From positions 1-38,383 of the forward strand of contig CAMLIY010000006.1 of NCBI GenBank assembly GCA_946480125.1: 38,383 nucleotides of DNA, in the 5' to 3' direction. The notes under the pieces are model-generated. The model was not told the DNA's origin. It made no database searches and saw only the letters and a list, made by a program, of their open reading frames with translations. The translations under genes were made by a program, and so were the position numbers. Below, piece by piece: positions 18,217-27,213 of this stretch. This DNA is from an uncultured Asticcacaulis sp. (GTDB taxonomy: Bacteria; Pseudomonadota; Alphaproteobacteria; Caulobacterales; Caulobacteraceae). Within the stretch, counting starts at the first letter, position 1. The number at the start of each line of letters is the position of its first letter.

Positions 18217-19002
18217 CTATTTCAGGTCGTCAGTGCGCGCCAGCTGGGCGGACAAGCCATGATCGGCCAACAGGTCGGCACCCGTTACCGCCGCCGCCGC
18301 ATCTGACAAAAGGAACGCGGCCAGATTGCCGATCTGCTCAACACTGGCATAACTACCGGTCGCATGCATGTCGTTGAAGACCTGCTCCAGCCGTGGTGAA
18401 TTTTTGGCGACCTCGGCGACAGATTCGGTTTTCGTCAGGCCAGGGCTGAGCGTATTCACGCGGATGCCTAATCGCCCCACACTCCAGCACATCGCACGCG
18501 TCATCGCGGAGATTGCCCCCTTGGTTCCGGCGTACATTTCGTATCCGGCGACACTGGCGACGGAATGATTAGAGGACACATTGACGATTGAACCAGCGCC
18601 CGTCTTCGCCATAATTTGCGCGGCCCTCTGGCTCATCAGGAAGATCGAGCGCACATTTGTGTTCCACAACGTGTTCAAATCCTCCGCACTAAAAGATAGA
18701 AAGTCGCCCTCAATCGTAACCCCGGCATTGTTGACCAGACCGTCCAACCGGCCAAAGTCCACTTCAACCCGGTCCATGAATGAGGAGATGCTGTCCGGTG
18801 AACTTACATCAAGGGGATAGAAAACGGCCAGCTGGCCACGCTCCCTGAGCGTTTGGGCCTTCTCCTCCCCCGATAAACTGCGCTGGCCGATTATGACCTG
18901 CGCGCCGGCGGCGGCACATACCTGCGATATGCCCCAGCCGATGCCCGCACCGCCGCCCGTTACAATAATAACCTTGCCATTTAATCCTGAACCACTAATC
19001 AC
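18217..19002 (-). CDS. Short-chain dehydrogenase/reductase, possible galactose dehydrogenase
   Basis: 261 residues, classical SDR. The cofactor loop is TGGGAGIG, NNAG is present, the catalytic Ser is in NVSSNHS, and the YxxxK pair is in YEMYAGTKG. It starts with a GTG whose GTGA overlaps the stop of the upstream transporter by four bases, so translation is coupled. Between a sugar transporter and a galactonate dehydratase, the missing step is oxidation of the sugar at C1, so D-galactose 1-dehydrogenase is the best guess. Many SDRs of this size have other substrates and the assignment rests on position. The protein is cytosolic, with no signal peptide. Confidence 0.8.
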   Translation of the reverse strand: MISGSGLNGKVIIVTGGGAGIGWGISQVCAAAGAQVIIGQRSLSGEEKAQTLRERGQLAVFYPLDVSSPDSISSFMDRVEVDFGRLDGLVNNAGVTIEGDFLSFSAEDLNTLWNTNVRSIFLMSQRAAQIMAKTGAGSIVNVSSNHSVASVAGYEMYAGTKGAISAMTRAMCWSVGRLGIRVNTLSPGLTKTESVAEVAKNSPRLEQVFNDMHATGSYASVEQIGNLAAFLLSDAAAAVTGADLLADHGLSAQLARTDDLK

Positions 19003-20627
19003 TTCGTCCGGTATCCTTTACGCTGAAATGCGAGTGTAATCTCTTCGATAGTCTTATTTTTAGTCTCAGGCAGGGTGTACATCAGAATACCGAGACCTAT
19101 GGCACTGCAGACGGCGTAGAACAAAAATATACTTGACGCCCCCCAGTTGGTCAGCTGCCAGGGAAAGAACTGCTGGACAAGATAGCTCGTCACGCTGGTC
19201 GACAAGGCTGTAAGCGGAATAGCAACGCCGCGTACCTGAGACGGAAATATTTCCGACAGCAAGACCCACAGGACGGGCCCGATCGAAAAGTTAAAGGCCG
19301 CGACAAAGCCCATAATGCCGATCAGAACGACGACTGCATTCAAGTGCGTTGCGACCTGTAAAATGTCACTTTCATGCTCTCGCGCGACCTGATTGCCCAG
19401 CTTGTCGGAAACGGCCCTTTTAAAATCCACATCCGATGTAAACGTCTGTCCGACCATATTTTCGAGATGTGTCGCGTCGAATTTTTGGGACAGCGCGGCC
19501 ACTGACCTGTCGGTCAGAACATACTTGGCCTCACTGAAGCTCCAGGTGCACATGCCGAGACTTATCACCGCGCATGTCAGCCCGACCAGCAGCAAGGTGC
19601 GACGGCCAACTCGGTCAATAAGGACCAGGGCGAGCGCAGTGAATACAACACTGATCAAACCCATTACGGCGGACTGCAAAAACGCCTGGTCCGACCCAAT
19701 ACCCACCTGCTCAAACACATTGGGTGCGTAGAACAAGATGGCATTAATGCCCGTAATTGGCTGGAGGATGGCCACGGTAAACCCGACAAAAAGTGCCAGC
19801 CTCAGGCGCTTGTCGAAGAAAGCCCGTAGCTGTTCCCCGAGCGACACTGACCGGTCGTCAACGCTCGATGTTTCATGAAATTCGCGCCAAAAATCGGTCT
19901 GGTCAGCTTCTGACAGAGTTTGGCGAATAACCGTTTTAGCCTGGTCGGTCTTACCACGCAGCAACAACCAGCGCGGGCTCTCCGGCACCAGGAATAATAG
20001 CAGAAACCAAATCAGAGACGGCACGATTTGCATGCCGAGCATCCAGCGCCACAAGTGAACCCTGATCCCAAGTGCCTGCACAATAGGCACATCGAGCGCC
20101 GCCAGCTTGACAAGAAGGTAGTTCAAAAAATAGGCCGCCAGCAAACCGACGACTATATTAAGCTGATTGACCGCCACGAGCTTTCCGCGCGCATGGGGCG
20201 GCGCGACCTCACCAATATACATGGCCGCAACCGACAACGAACTAAAGGCCAGGCCGCCGATGAAGCGCGCCGCGACAAGCGCCTGGAAGCTCGGCGCGAA
20301 TGTGGCGGCGATGCAAGACCCGAGATACAGGATCGCAATGATCAGTAATGCGTTTTTGCGCCCGAATTGATCACAGACATATCCGGTCGCCAAAAGCGCG
20401 AAGATGACCCCAAATCCTGGCGCACTGACGACGGCGCCAACCTCAAGGTCGGATAATGAAAATTGCTGAATCAGCGACCTCAACGTCCCGGAAATCAGCG
20501 CCGCATCCAGGCCAAATATAAAGCCTCCAAAGGAGACGATCACGGCGACCAGAATGGAATACGAACTTTGACGAATCACAACTTGCCTTTCAGGGACCTC
20601 TGAATGCCGCATTTTCAGTGACGCCAC
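18999..20627 (-). CDS. MFS sugar porter-family transporter
   Basis: 542 residues with about twelve membrane segments and the sugar-porter signatures: GFIFGLDAALISGTL in helix 1, GRKNALL in the loop after helix 2, PESPRWLLLRGK before the central loop, DRVGRRTLLL, and PETKNK at the C-terminus. A 70-residue hydrophilic insertion (about 375-445) between late helices is longer than in E. coli GalP/XylE. It would be a proton symporter bringing galactose or a related monosaccharide through the inner membrane. The GTG start has GGGAG five bases upstream. It is the first gene of the operon transporter-SDR-dehydratase. The 348 bp upstream are shared with the divergent GntR regulator and hold an operator and a three-fold repeat. 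Confidence 0.88.
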   Translation of the reverse strand: MASLKMRHSEVPERQVVIRQSSYSILVAVIVSFGGFIFGLDAALISGTLRSLIQQFSLSDLEVGAVVSAPGFGVIFALLATGYVCDQFGRKNALLIIAILYLGSCIAATFAPSFQALVAARFIGGLAFSSLSVAAMYIGEVAPPHARGKLVAVNQLNIVVGLLAAYFLNYLLVKLAALDVPIVQALGIRVHLWRWMLGMQIVPSLIWFLLLFLVPESPRWLLLRGKTDQAKTVIRQTLSEADQTDFWREFHETSSVDDRSVSLGEQLRAFFDKRLRLALFVGFTVAILQPITGINAILFYAPNVFEQVGIGSDQAFLQSAVMGLISVVFTALALVLIDRVGRRTLLLVGLTCAVISLGMCTWSFSEAKYVLTDRSVAALSQKFDATHLENMVGQTFTSDVDFKRAVSDKLGNQVAREHESDILQVATHLNAVVVLIGIMGFVAAFNFSIGPVLWVLLSEIFPSQVRGVAIPLTALSTSVTSYLVQQFFPWQLTNWGASSIFLFYAVCSAIGLGILMYTLPETKNKTIEEITLAFQRKGYRTK

Positions 20628-20675
20628 GGAAACTCCCGTGATACATTTTTACAAACATATATGTGCGCGATGCGA

Positions 20676-20751
20676 GCTTTACGGTCCGGTTTCCTCAATT
20701 TGTTTTTCACGTAAAGCCTGCCACTTCACGTCACTTAGGCTGACGTAAAGC
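20676..20751. repeat. Three copies of CGTAAAGC at 34-bp intervals
   Basis: CGTAAAGC occurs at 20710-20717 and 20744-20751, and its reverse complement GCTTTACG at 20676-20683. Successive copies are exactly 34 bp apart. They fill the transporter side of the divergent promoter region, next to the ATTGTNNACAAT-like site. This looks like a second regulator's binding array, but no cognate regulator is identifiable. Confidence 0.4.
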
Positions 20752-20754
20752 ACA

Positions 20755-20793
20755 ATTGTAAACATTTGACAATATGCGAATTTGCGGCATAAC
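20755..20793 (+). promoter_or_regulatory. Operator-like site and predicted promoter of the GntR gene
   Basis: ATTGTAAACATT (20755-20766) matches the island's palindrome at all but one of the ten defined bases. It abuts TTGACA (20766-20771), which is followed after 16 bases by CATAAC (20788-20793). This gives a promoter for the plus-strand regulator with its operator just upstream, consistent with autoregulation and possible joint control of the divergent transporter. The remaining sequence to 20974 is an untranslated leader in which nothing else was recognised. Confidence 0.5.
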
Positions 20794-20974
20794 TCAGGCA
20801 AATAACAATCTGCCAATGGGCAAACAGGGAGACGTCGCTCCGTTACAGTGGGCACGAAATCGATGATACGACTGCACCCGGATCGTCGTCGAAGGCATTG
20901 CCCTTGCGAGCTGGATCATAGGTCTTGAGGTAATAGTCGGATCAAACTAAACTCATCTTTAAAACGAGAATCAA

Positions 20975-21598
20975 TTGAAACCGAACATGAACAATGAAAC
21001 CAACAAAGTCGTTCCGATCCGTGAGCAAATTGCCGATCAGCTGAGATCTGATATTCTCTCTGGTACGCTTGCCCCAAAATCGAAATTGACGGAGGAAAGT
21101 CTGGCCGCCCGGTTCGGAACTTCCAGAGGACCAATTCGTGATGTTTTACTTGAACTGACCAAGGAAGGTCTTCTTGTCGCCAAAGTGAACAAAGGCGTCT
21201 ACGTCAATGCTGTGCTCGACCCCAAGATTCAGGACCTGATGGTCAATGTGCGGCGCCAGATCGAAATCTTCGCCGTAAATGAACTTCAAGGAAAAATTAC
21301 GGAAAAGGACATTTCCGCCCTCAAGGCAATCATCGAGACGCTAAAAGATGCCTTTCGCAGAAAGGCGTATACAGAGGTTACAAAGGCCGACATCGAGTTT
21401 CATCGCTACCTGATTCACAAAGCGGGCGGTGATGAACTCGTCAATATCTGGCAGCCGATGGTGCTGCGCATGCGTATGAACTACAAGCGCATCACCAGCG
21501 CAAAAGTCGCCTTGGATGAGCACCTGGACATCCTGAATGCGCTCGCTGACCATGATGGCGACAAGGCCGTCGCTGCCTTGCTGAACAATATCCGCTAA
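20975..21598 (+). CDS. GntR/FCD-type transcriptional regulator, likely master regulator of the island
   Basis: 207 residues. The N-terminal winged helix-turn-helix reads VPIREQIADQLRSDILSGTL, then LTEESLAARFGTSRGPIRDVLLELTKEGLLV and NKGVYVNAV, the standard GntR pattern. The C-terminal half, with helical repeats and residues D..FHRYLI and DEHLDILNAL, is of the FadR/FCD type that binds small acids. Members such as UxuR, ExuR and DgoR respond to hexuronates or galactonate. The TTG at 20975 follows a purine-rich AAAACGAGAA; an ATG at 20987 is an alternative start. It sits in the middle of the island between two catabolic operons, and a site like those found at the other promoters lies in front of it. 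It is the obvious candidate for their regulator. The effector is probably a sugar acid such as a 2-keto-3-deoxy-hexonate. Its end is six bases from the convergent ALDH stop. Confidence 0.9.
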   Translation: MKPNMNNETNKVVPIREQIADQLRSDILSGTLAPKSKLTEESLAARFGTSRGPIRDVLLELTKEGLLVAKVNKGVYVNAVLDPKIQDLMVNVRRQIEIFAVNELQGKITEKDISALKAIIETLKDAFRRKAYTEVTKADIEFHRYLIHKAGGDELVNIWQPMVLRMRMNYKRITSAKVALDEHLDILNALADHDGDKAVAALLNNIR

Positions 21599-21604
21599 AG
21601 ATAG

Positions 21605-23062
21605 CTAGGCCTCGTTGTCGTAGACCGTTTTTTTCTCAAGATACTGCTCGAGTCCATAACGTCCGTCCTCGCCACCCAGGCCACTAAGCTTCCAGCCATT
21701 GTGGAACCCTTGATGCTGTTCCCCTATGCCCCGGTTGAGGTAGACCTCTCCCGCCTCGAGCTCGTTTACCGCCTGGCGCAAATTTCTGGCGCTCTGGGTA
21801 AAGACGTAGGCCGACAAGCCATATTCGCTGTCATTGGCGAAGGCAATTGCCTGATCAAGGCTTTCGATCTTGATTAACGGCAGGACCGGCCCAAAACTTT
21901 CCTCGTGTACCACGATATTGCTCTGGGAGACATCGCCCAGGATGGTCGGCTCGTACCAGGCGCCGCCCTCGAAACCTGCAACCTTGCCCGGTTTACCACC
22001 ACACAGAACCCTGGCGCCCTGGTCAACGGCCTGCCTTACCAAATTGTCGATACGCGCGACTTCGCGCTGATTGACAAGCGGCCCCAAATTAATGCCATCC
22101 GCAGTTGGATCGCCGATCCGAAGCGCTTTTGATTTTTCGACGAGCTTTTCAACGAAGACGTCATAGATATCCTTGTGCAGGTACACCCGCTCCGCGCATG
22201 TACACACCTGGCCGCTGTTCGCGAAGCGCGTATCCATCAAAGCCTCGACCGCCTTATCAATATCGGCGTCATCCATAACGATAAAGGGCGCCTTGCCACC
22301 CAATTCCAGCATGGCCGGGATCAGCTTGGCGGCCGCAATGGCATTAATTGCCAGCCCGGCACGTGTGCTGCCTGTCATCGTAATCATGCGCGTAATCGGA
22401 TGCGCGCATAATGTCTTACCCACGCTGAGCCCCGTCCCGTTGACAATATTCAGCACGCCTGCCGGCATTCCCGCCGCATTGGCAATGCGGCCAAGCTCAA
22501 GCGTGGCCAGCGGTGTTTCTTCGGTCGGTTTCAGCACCAGAGTATTGCCGGTTATCAGCGCGGGACCTATTTTGCGGGCAGCCAGGGCCAAAGGAAAATT
22601 CCAAGCAGTGATGGCCAAGACCACACCACGCGGCACCTTATGAATGTAAATTTTCTCGTCTGCCAGGTCAGATGGCAAAATGTCTCCCGACACAGTCAGG
22701 GCATTGTCGCAGGCGTAGTCTATAAAGCTTGCCGTCGCGTCGACCTCGACATAAGCCAGCCCCAAAGTCTTCCCCTGTTCGTGTACAAGCAACCGGGCCA
22801 GCTCTTCCTTTTCCGCACGGATAAGCGCTGCAAAGCGGCGCAAAATGTCCGCACGCCGACGGGCGGAAAGACGCGCCCAGGGCTTATGTGCGGCTTCCGC
22901 AGCCTCAAGCGCAGCTACCGCGTCCGCTTCACATCCGAGCGGGATTTGTCCGATCACAGCGCCTGAGACGGGGCTCACGACGTCAAGGGTCGCCTCTTCG
23001 ACAGACCGGACATAACGACCGTCTATAAACTGGAATCGGTGGTCCGTAAGAAATTGACTCAT
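21605..23062 (-). CDS. AldA-type NAD(P)-dependent aldehyde dehydrogenase, likely anhydrogalactose dehydrogenase
   Basis: 485 residues, full-length ALDH fold: Asn155 in ITAWNF, NAD(P) segment MTGSTRAG, general base Glu253 in LELGGKAP, and nucleophile Cys287 in [13 protein letters not shown]. The C-terminal [22 protein letters not shown] is like E. coli lactaldehyde dehydrogenase AldA, which the whole protein resembles. The start at 23062 overlaps the upstream SDR stop as ATGA. In the anhydrogalactose pathway described for agar degraders, an ALDH oxidises 3,6-anhydro-L-galactose to anhydrogalactonate. This gene shares an operon with candidates for the next three steps, so that role is preferred. 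Lactaldehyde or glycolaldehyde oxidation is the alternative if the pathway were fucose or rhamnose catabolism. Confidence 0.85.
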   Translation of the reverse strand: MSQFLTDHRFQFIDGRYVRSVEEATLDVVSPVSGAVIGQIPLGCEADAVAALEAAEAAHKPWARLSARRRADILRRFAALIRAEKEELARLLVHEQGKTLGLAYVEVDATASFIDYACDNALTVSGDILPSDLADEKIYIHKVPRGVVLAITAWNFPLALAARKIGPALITGNTLVLKPTEETPLATLELGRIANAAGMPAGVLNIVNGTGLSVGKTLCAHPITRMITMTGSTRAGLAINAIAAAKLIPAMLELGGKAPFIVMDDADIDKAVEALMDTRFANSGQVCTCAERVYLHKDIYDVFVEKLVEKSKALRIGDPTADGINLGPLVNQREVARIDNLVRQAVDQGARVLCGGKPGKVAGFEGGAWYEPTILGDVSQSNIVVHEESFGPVLPLIKIESLDQAIAFANDSEYGLSAYVFTQSARNLRQAVNELEAGEVYLNRGIGEQHQGFHNGWKLSGLGGEDGRYGLEQYLEKKTVYDNEA

Positions 23063-23835
23063 CGTCCCATCCATCCACCGTCAACCAGGAGGACGGCGCC
23101 ATTCATATAATCAGATGCCGCAGACGACAGGAACACAACAGGGCCCTTAAAGTCTTCCGGCGTTCCCCAACGGCCTTGTGGAATACGGGCCAGAATTGAG
23201 GCTGCCCGCTCCGGGTCGTTGCGCAAAGCTTCGGTATTGTCTGTCGAAATATAGCCCGGCGCAATAGCGTTCACATTCACGCCTTTGCCCGCCCACTCAT
23301 TGGCCAGAGCCTTGGCCAATTGACCAATGCCGCCCTTGCTGGCCGCATACCCAGGCACGGTTACCCCCCCCTGAAAGGTCAGAAGGGAAGCCGTGAAGAC
23401 AATCTTACCGGAGCCGCGCGACACCATTTCCTTACCAAATTCTCGGCTTAGGATGAATTGAGAGTTCAGATTTACGTTCATCACCCGATCCCAGTACTCA
23501 TCGCTATGCTCCGCGGCGGGCGCGCGAAGAATAGTGCCTGCATTGCAGATCAGAATATCCACGACCTGGTGCTTAGACTTAACCGACTCGATAAAGGCGT
23601 AAAGCGCATCGCGATCAGAAAAATCGCATTGATAGGCGTGGAACTGGCGGCCCAGGGCCTTTACAGCAGTGCCAACAGACGAATTCGCTACCTCGAGCGT
23701 CGCCGAGACGCCGATAATGTCGGCACCGGCCTCAGCCAACGCCACGGCCATTGCCTCGCCGATGCCACGGCTACAGCCAGTGACCAGCGCGATTTTACCA
23801 GTCAGGTCAAATTGTTTGATCAAATCGGCTTGCAT
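23059..23835 (-). CDS. kduD: KduD-type SDR, 2-keto-3-deoxy-gluconate 5-dehydrogenase family
   Basis: 258 residues from the ATG at 23835 (a GTG at 23847 is possible). It begins [19 protein letters not shown] and has ICNAG, the catalytic Ser150 in [10 protein letters not shown], and Tyr163/Lys167 in GYAASKGG. The family-specific segments [39 protein letters not shown] and the DGGWMGR ending match E. coli KduD almost position by position. KduD interconverts 2,5-diketo-3-deoxygluconate and 2-keto-3-deoxy-D-gluconate. In the anhydrogalactose pathway this reduction is the second half of an inversion at C5 that turns 2-keto-3-deoxy-L-galactonate into the D-gluco form. It lies four bases after the zinc dehydrogenase and overlaps the next gene by four. 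Confidence 0.88.
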   Translation of the reverse strand: MQADLIKQFDLTGKIALVTGCSRGIGEAMAVALAEAGADIIGVSATLEVANSSVGTAVKALGRQFHAYQCDFSDRDALYAFIESVKSKHQVVDILICNAGTILRAPAAEHSDEYWDRVMNVNLNSQFILSREFGKEMVSRGSGKIVFTASLLTFQGGVTVPGYAASKGGIGQLAKALANEWAGKGVNVNAIAPGYISTDNTEALRNDPERAASILARIPQGRWGTPEDFKGPVVFLSSAASDYMNGAVLLVDGGWMGR

Positions 23836-23839
23836 AGGA

Positions 23840-24856
23840 TTACTCACAGCTGACCACGGCCTTCATGCCTTCCGGCATGTCGGCAAGCGTATTGAAGGCG
23901 TCCTGGATCTCATCGAGCTTGAAGACGCTGGTAATAAAGTTGTTCAGATTGACCTTACCAGTCGCGGCCAACTCTATGGCGAAGTCAAAATCAGCGGCTT
24001 CATACACGCGTGCCCCGACCATCTCCAGCTCGCGCCAGAAGAATTTGAACATATTGACGGGGTAAGGTTTGTTGTGAATGGCGACGACGCAAATACGCCC
24101 CCTGACGGAGGCCACCTCCGTCATAGCCTCAACCGAGGCCGCAACGCCGGCAACTTCGAAGACAACATCGGCGCCCTTGTTATTCGTCCAGGCCATGACT
24201 TTTTCGACCAGATTTTCAGTGGTCGGATCGCAGGTCAGAATGCCGTTAGCCTCCGCAAACGCCCGACGACTGGCATTCGGCTCGGATATCATCACCTCAG
24301 CACCCACGCCCCTGGCGACGGCACCAATGAGCTGACCGATGGGTCCGCCGCCCAGGATCACCGCCTTCTCACCCGCCACCAGACGCGCACGGGCCACGTC
24401 ATGGCAGGCGACCGACAGAGGCTCAATCAAGGCGCCTTCCTTCAGACTCAGATTGTCCGGCAACTTGTGGATCGTGCGGGCCTTGACCGTCCACGAATTT
24501 TGGAAAGCCCCTGGAGAGTCGACCCCCATGAATTTAAGATTATGGCAAACATGGCTATGGCCGGCCTCGCAGGCGGGGCAATGCCCGCAGTAGTCCAGCG
24601 GACGCACGACGACCCGGTCACCAACCGAAAGCCCCTCTACATTGGCACCTATCTCGGCGACCGTTCCAGACATCTCGTGACCGATCACGCTTGGGGGGGC
24701 AACCCTCTTGTCCATGCTGCCATGATAAATATGCATATCCGTGCCGCAGATGCCAACAAAGCCCACCGAAAGGCGCACTTCGCCCTCCTTTGGAGCCACG
24801 GCGGTAGCTTCGGCGACCTTAAAACCGTGGTCGCCAACATATTGAGCTGCTTTCAT
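23840..24856 (-). CDS. Zinc-dependent MDR dehydrogenase (polyol/sugar-acid type)
   Basis: 338 residues, medium-chain dehydrogenase. Catalytic zinc ligands are Cys37 in GICGTD, His60 and Glu61 in IGHEMSG. The structural zinc cysteines are 90, 93, 96 and 104 in CGHCPACEAGHSHVC, and the NAD-binding glycines are in VILGGGPIGQ. It belongs to the sorbitol/threonine/idonate dehydrogenase branch. Between an enolase-family cycloisomerase and a KduD-like reductase, it would oxidise C5 of 2-keto-3-deoxy-L-galactonate to the 2,5-diketo acid. The substrate is inferred from operon position. It starts 14 bp after the preceding stop. Confidence 0.85.
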   Translation of the reverse strand: MKAAQYVGDHGFKVAEATAVAPKEGEVRLSVGFVGICGTDMHIYHGSMDKRVAPPSVIGHEMSGTVAEIGANVEGLSVGDRVVVRPLDYCGHCPACEAGHSHVCHNLKFMGVDSPGAFQNSWTVKARTIHKLPDNLSLKEGALIEPLSVACHDVARARLVAGEKAVILGGGPIGQLIGAVARGVGAEVMISEPNASRRAFAEANGILTCDPTTENLVEKVMAWTNNKGADVVFEVAGVAASVEAMTEVASVRGRICVVAIHNKPYPVNMFKFFWRELEMVGARVYEAADFDFAIELAATGKVNLNNFITSVFKLDEIQDAFNTLADMPEGMKAVVSCE

Positions 24857-24870
24857 TTTTAGGTATCCGT

Positions 24871-26010
24871 TTACGAACTAAAGACAAGACTTGATTTGAG
24901 CTTTTCGGCGCTGAAGCATACGCCCGTGCCCGCGACGTTAGGCGCCACGGCCAGGCCATCAGCCAGCTGAAAAGGCGTGGTGGTGTATTGGTCAATTGGG
25001 AAGGAATGCACTTCCATCGAACCGGCGTGCGGTTGCGCCGCCATCAACGACACATGAAGCTCGTGCATGCCATGGCTGCACACAGGCAGGTTGAGGCGCT
25101 CAGCCAGGCGGGCCACCTTCAGCCACCCCGTGATGCCACCTATATTCGATGCATCGGGCTGCAGGAATTTGAGCTTTGCCAGACGCACGGCTTGCTCAAA
25201 TTCATATTGGGTATGCAGGTTCTCACCCATGGCCAAAGGCACGCTGATCGCCCTCGAAATCGTCGCATAACCCGCCAGATCATCAGGATTGGTAGGCTCT
25301 TCAAACCAATGGATATTATAGGGGGCGACAGCCCTGCCAAAACTTATGGCGCCGGCGACCGAGTACGAATAGTTGGCGTCAACCATGAACTGACTGTCGG
25401 CGCCAATCGCTTCTCGCACTGCCGCGACGCGGCGGACATCTTCGCGATAGTCCTCCTTACCGACTTTAATTTTGACGCCCTTGAACCCTTTGGCAATGTG
25501 GGCTTCAGCGTTACGCACCAGCTTGTCTTCACTAAAGCCAATATCAATAAAACCCGCGTAGCATTGGGTTCGATTCTCCTTGCCCCCCAGGGCCTTCCAC
25601 AAAGGCAGATTGGCACGTTTGCAATGAATGTCCCAAAGCGCGATATCAACTGCAGAAATAGCAAAGCTGACGAGACCGCCTCGACCCACATAGTGCAGCC
25701 GCCTGGTCAATTCGTCCCAAACCGCACTGATATCTGAGCCATCCTGCCCGATAAGCATGGGGCGAATATCGTCCAGCAAAAGCGAATATATGCCTCGGCC
25801 ACCAACACCGCCGGTGTAGGTGTATCCGACGCCTTCGATGCCGTCAGAACTGGTCAGGCGACAAATTATCAGCTCGAAGTGCGTGTGATCACCGTGTCCC
25901 GCATCCGAGAGCGTCTCGGCCAGCGGCACCCTGTAGTATTCAACCTTCACAGCCCTGATTTCCCCGGCCGTACCTTCGACCCGGTGCTTTTTTATTACAA
26001 CGTCTTGCAT
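24871..26010 (-). CDS. Mandelate-racemase-type enolase-superfamily enzyme, likely 3,6-anhydro-L-galactonate cycloisomerase
   Basis: 379 residues. The KxK pair (Lys180, Lys182 in GVKIKVG) and the Asp286/His313 dyad (LQPDASNIGG and CSHGMHE) place it in the mandelate racemase subgroup. Metal ligands are Asp211, Glu237 and Glu263. It differs from the GalD-type enzyme at 17049, so the island has two distinct acid-sugar enzymes. In agar degraders the enzyme that opens 3,6-anhydro-L-galactonate to 2-keto-3-deoxy-L-galactonate is of this type, and the operon supplies the enzymes for the steps before and after. The ATG at 26010 is chosen because the in-frame extension to 26061 would code through a perfect operator at 26035-26046, and a GGAA box precedes the ATG. 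L-rhamnonate, L-fuconate or galactarate dehydratase are alternatives. Confidence 0.75.
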   Translation of the reverse strand: MQDVVIKKHRVEGTAGEIRAVKVEYYRVPLAETLSDAGHGDHTHFELIICRLTSSDGIEGVGYTYTGGVGGRGIYSLLLDDIRPMLIGQDGSDISAVWDELTRRLHYVGRGGLVSFAISAVDIALWDIHCKRANLPLWKALGGKENRTQCYAGFIDIGFSEDKLVRNAEAHIAKGFKGVKIKVGKEDYREDVRRVAAVREAIGADSQFMVDANYSYSVAGAISFGRAVAPYNIHWFEEPTNPDDLAGYATISRAISVPLAMGENLHTQYEFEQAVRLAKLKFLQPDASNIGGITGWLKVARLAERLNLPVCSHGMHELHVSLMAAQPHAGSMEVHSFPIDQYTTTPFQLADGLAVAPNVAGTGVCFSAEKLKSSLVFSS

Positions 26011-26034
26011 GCTTATTTCCAGCGGTATCGAAAG

Positions 26035-26129
26035 ATTGTAGACAATCTCGCTTAACGTCAAACCGCTAAGGGCACACCCTTTGAGAACTGACCGCCATTG
26101 TTAATTGTCTTCTGTAGATTGTCTACAAT
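26035..26129 (-). promoter_or_regulatory. Two operators and promoter of the anhydrogalactose operon
   Basis: ATTGTCTACAAT lies at 26118-26129 and ATTGTAGACAAT at 26035-26046, centres 83 bp apart (about eight helical turns, allowing looping). On the minus strand the upstream site contains TAGACA (26120-26125), followed after 16 bases by TAACAA (26098-26103), a likely -35/-10 pair with start near 26091. The second site is then in the leader, 25 bp before the start codon. A degenerate third copy, ATTGTTAATTGT, is at 26097-26108. Confidence 0.65.
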
Positions 26130-26355
26130 GCAAACGCAGGCTGCGCAACACTAATTTTCGCTGGTATAAGTCCCAACCCCTTGTTGCGAATGTCAGCGAT
26201 CATAGTAACTAGGCAGGTCGACACGGCGCCGAATGAACCCGCCGTCAAAGCTTAGGACAAAGCGTCAGGAAGGCCCCCGCAGCGTCGAAAACCGCCTAAC
26301 GCCGTCAGAGATCTACACGCCCAGACACGTCCGATCGGATAAGCCGCCATTGAGA
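26130..26355. other. Intergenic stretch with no recognised feature
   Basis: These 226 bp separate the anhydrogalactose operon's operator region from the end of the aldose epimerase gene. No start codon with a good ribosome binding site, terminator hairpin with a T-tract, or repeat was seen, although a terminator for the upstream run would be expected. Confidence 0.4.
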
Positions 26356-27213
26356 TCAAACGACCGTTACGTCCATTGAAATCTCAAAAGTCTCGCCTGG
26401 CTGCAGGACCTGTAGGCGTTGCGGCCATTCATTAAATGGATCCGGGCGATTGGAAGCGGGCTCGATGCAGAAAAATGTGTCCCCCGGAGGAATGAAAACA
26501 TGAAGATTGCCGCAGTGTGAATCCGCCCGCACACGCACTTTCGGCTCAGCCCCACGCAGGATTACCGCGTCGCCCGCAAATCCGGTGAAAGTGTGGTCTG
26601 TGAGTACAGTCCCGGGTACGGGACAAGCCGTATGCCAATCCTTATCGAAGCCTTCACCCACCCACCGGTCCGGATAGCCGTCGACGCTTCTATGCCAGTA
26701 GCCATCGTAGCAAAATTGGAGCCTTGTCTGCGCCTCAAGTGGAAAGAATGGGTGGAAGCCGAGACCCGCAGGCATCTCACTATCGGATGTGTTTGTTATA
26801 CTCAGTCCGATGCGTAGGCCACGCGGTCCCAACTCAAATATCTGCTCCGCCCGGTACTGCCACGGCCACTCCCCGCCAGGATAGTCGAGATGCAAAACCC
26901 CCACGCCTTCCGCCCATTTGTCGATCTCCCAGGCTGATTGCCAACCCTGACCATGAACGTGATCATTCACTCCGGGCTGGTTAGGGGACAAGCGGATATA
27001 CCGGCCTTCGAATTGAAATTCCGCGTTACGGATCCGGTTGCAAATGGGCAGCATTGGAAAGTAGGCGGCGTCGACAACGTCAGTGATATTCCCGGAAGCT
27101 CGGCGGAATATGGGTTCGTCGTGACAGCTGAGATCAGCGAGACACCCACCGAGCGCAGGTATGCTTGTTAGGCTCATCGGACCGCATGTCAGGGAGAGAA
27201 TTTCCATCGGCAT
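26356..27213 (-). CDS. Aldose 1-epimerase (galactose mutarotase-like)
   Basis: 285 residues from the ATG at 27213, with AAGG six bases upstream. An in-frame extension of 47 codons upstream looks non-coding. The beta-sandwich epimerase family is shown by FPMLPICNRIRNAEFQFEGR, NDHVHGQGWQSAWEI (His as catalytic acid), LGFHPFFPL (second His), and a Glu near the C-terminus in FFCIEPASNRPDPFNEW. It interconverts alpha and beta anomers of aldoses such as galactose and glucose, feeding dehydrogenases that need one anomer. It is the last gene of the minus-strand run lactonase-transporter-epimerase. Confidence 0.87.
   Translation of the reverse strand: MPMEILSLTCGPMSLTSIPALGGCLADLSCHDEPIFRRASGNITDVVDAAYFPMLPICNRIRNAEFQFEGRYIRLSPNQPGVNDHVHGQGWQSAWEIDKWAEGVGVLHLDYPGGEWPWQYRAEQIFELGPRGLRIGLSITNTSDSEMPAGLGFHPFFPLEAQTRLQFCYDGYWHRSVDGYPDRWVGEGFDKDWHTACPVPGTVLTDHTFTGFAGDAVILRGAEPKVRVRADSHCGNLHVFIPPGDTFFCIEPASNRPDPFNEWPQRLQVLQPGETFEISMDVTVV

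Noticed and set aside
23669..24862. 397-codon plus-strand open frame
   Set aside because: It is entirely antisense to the zinc dehydrogenase and part of the KduD-type gene, shows no recognisable domain, and the minus-strand genes have clear catalytic motifs.
26011..26061. N-terminal extension of the enolase-family enzyme
   Set aside because: It would code through a perfect copy of the operator palindrome at 26035-26046; an ATG with a usable ribosome binding site exists at 26010.
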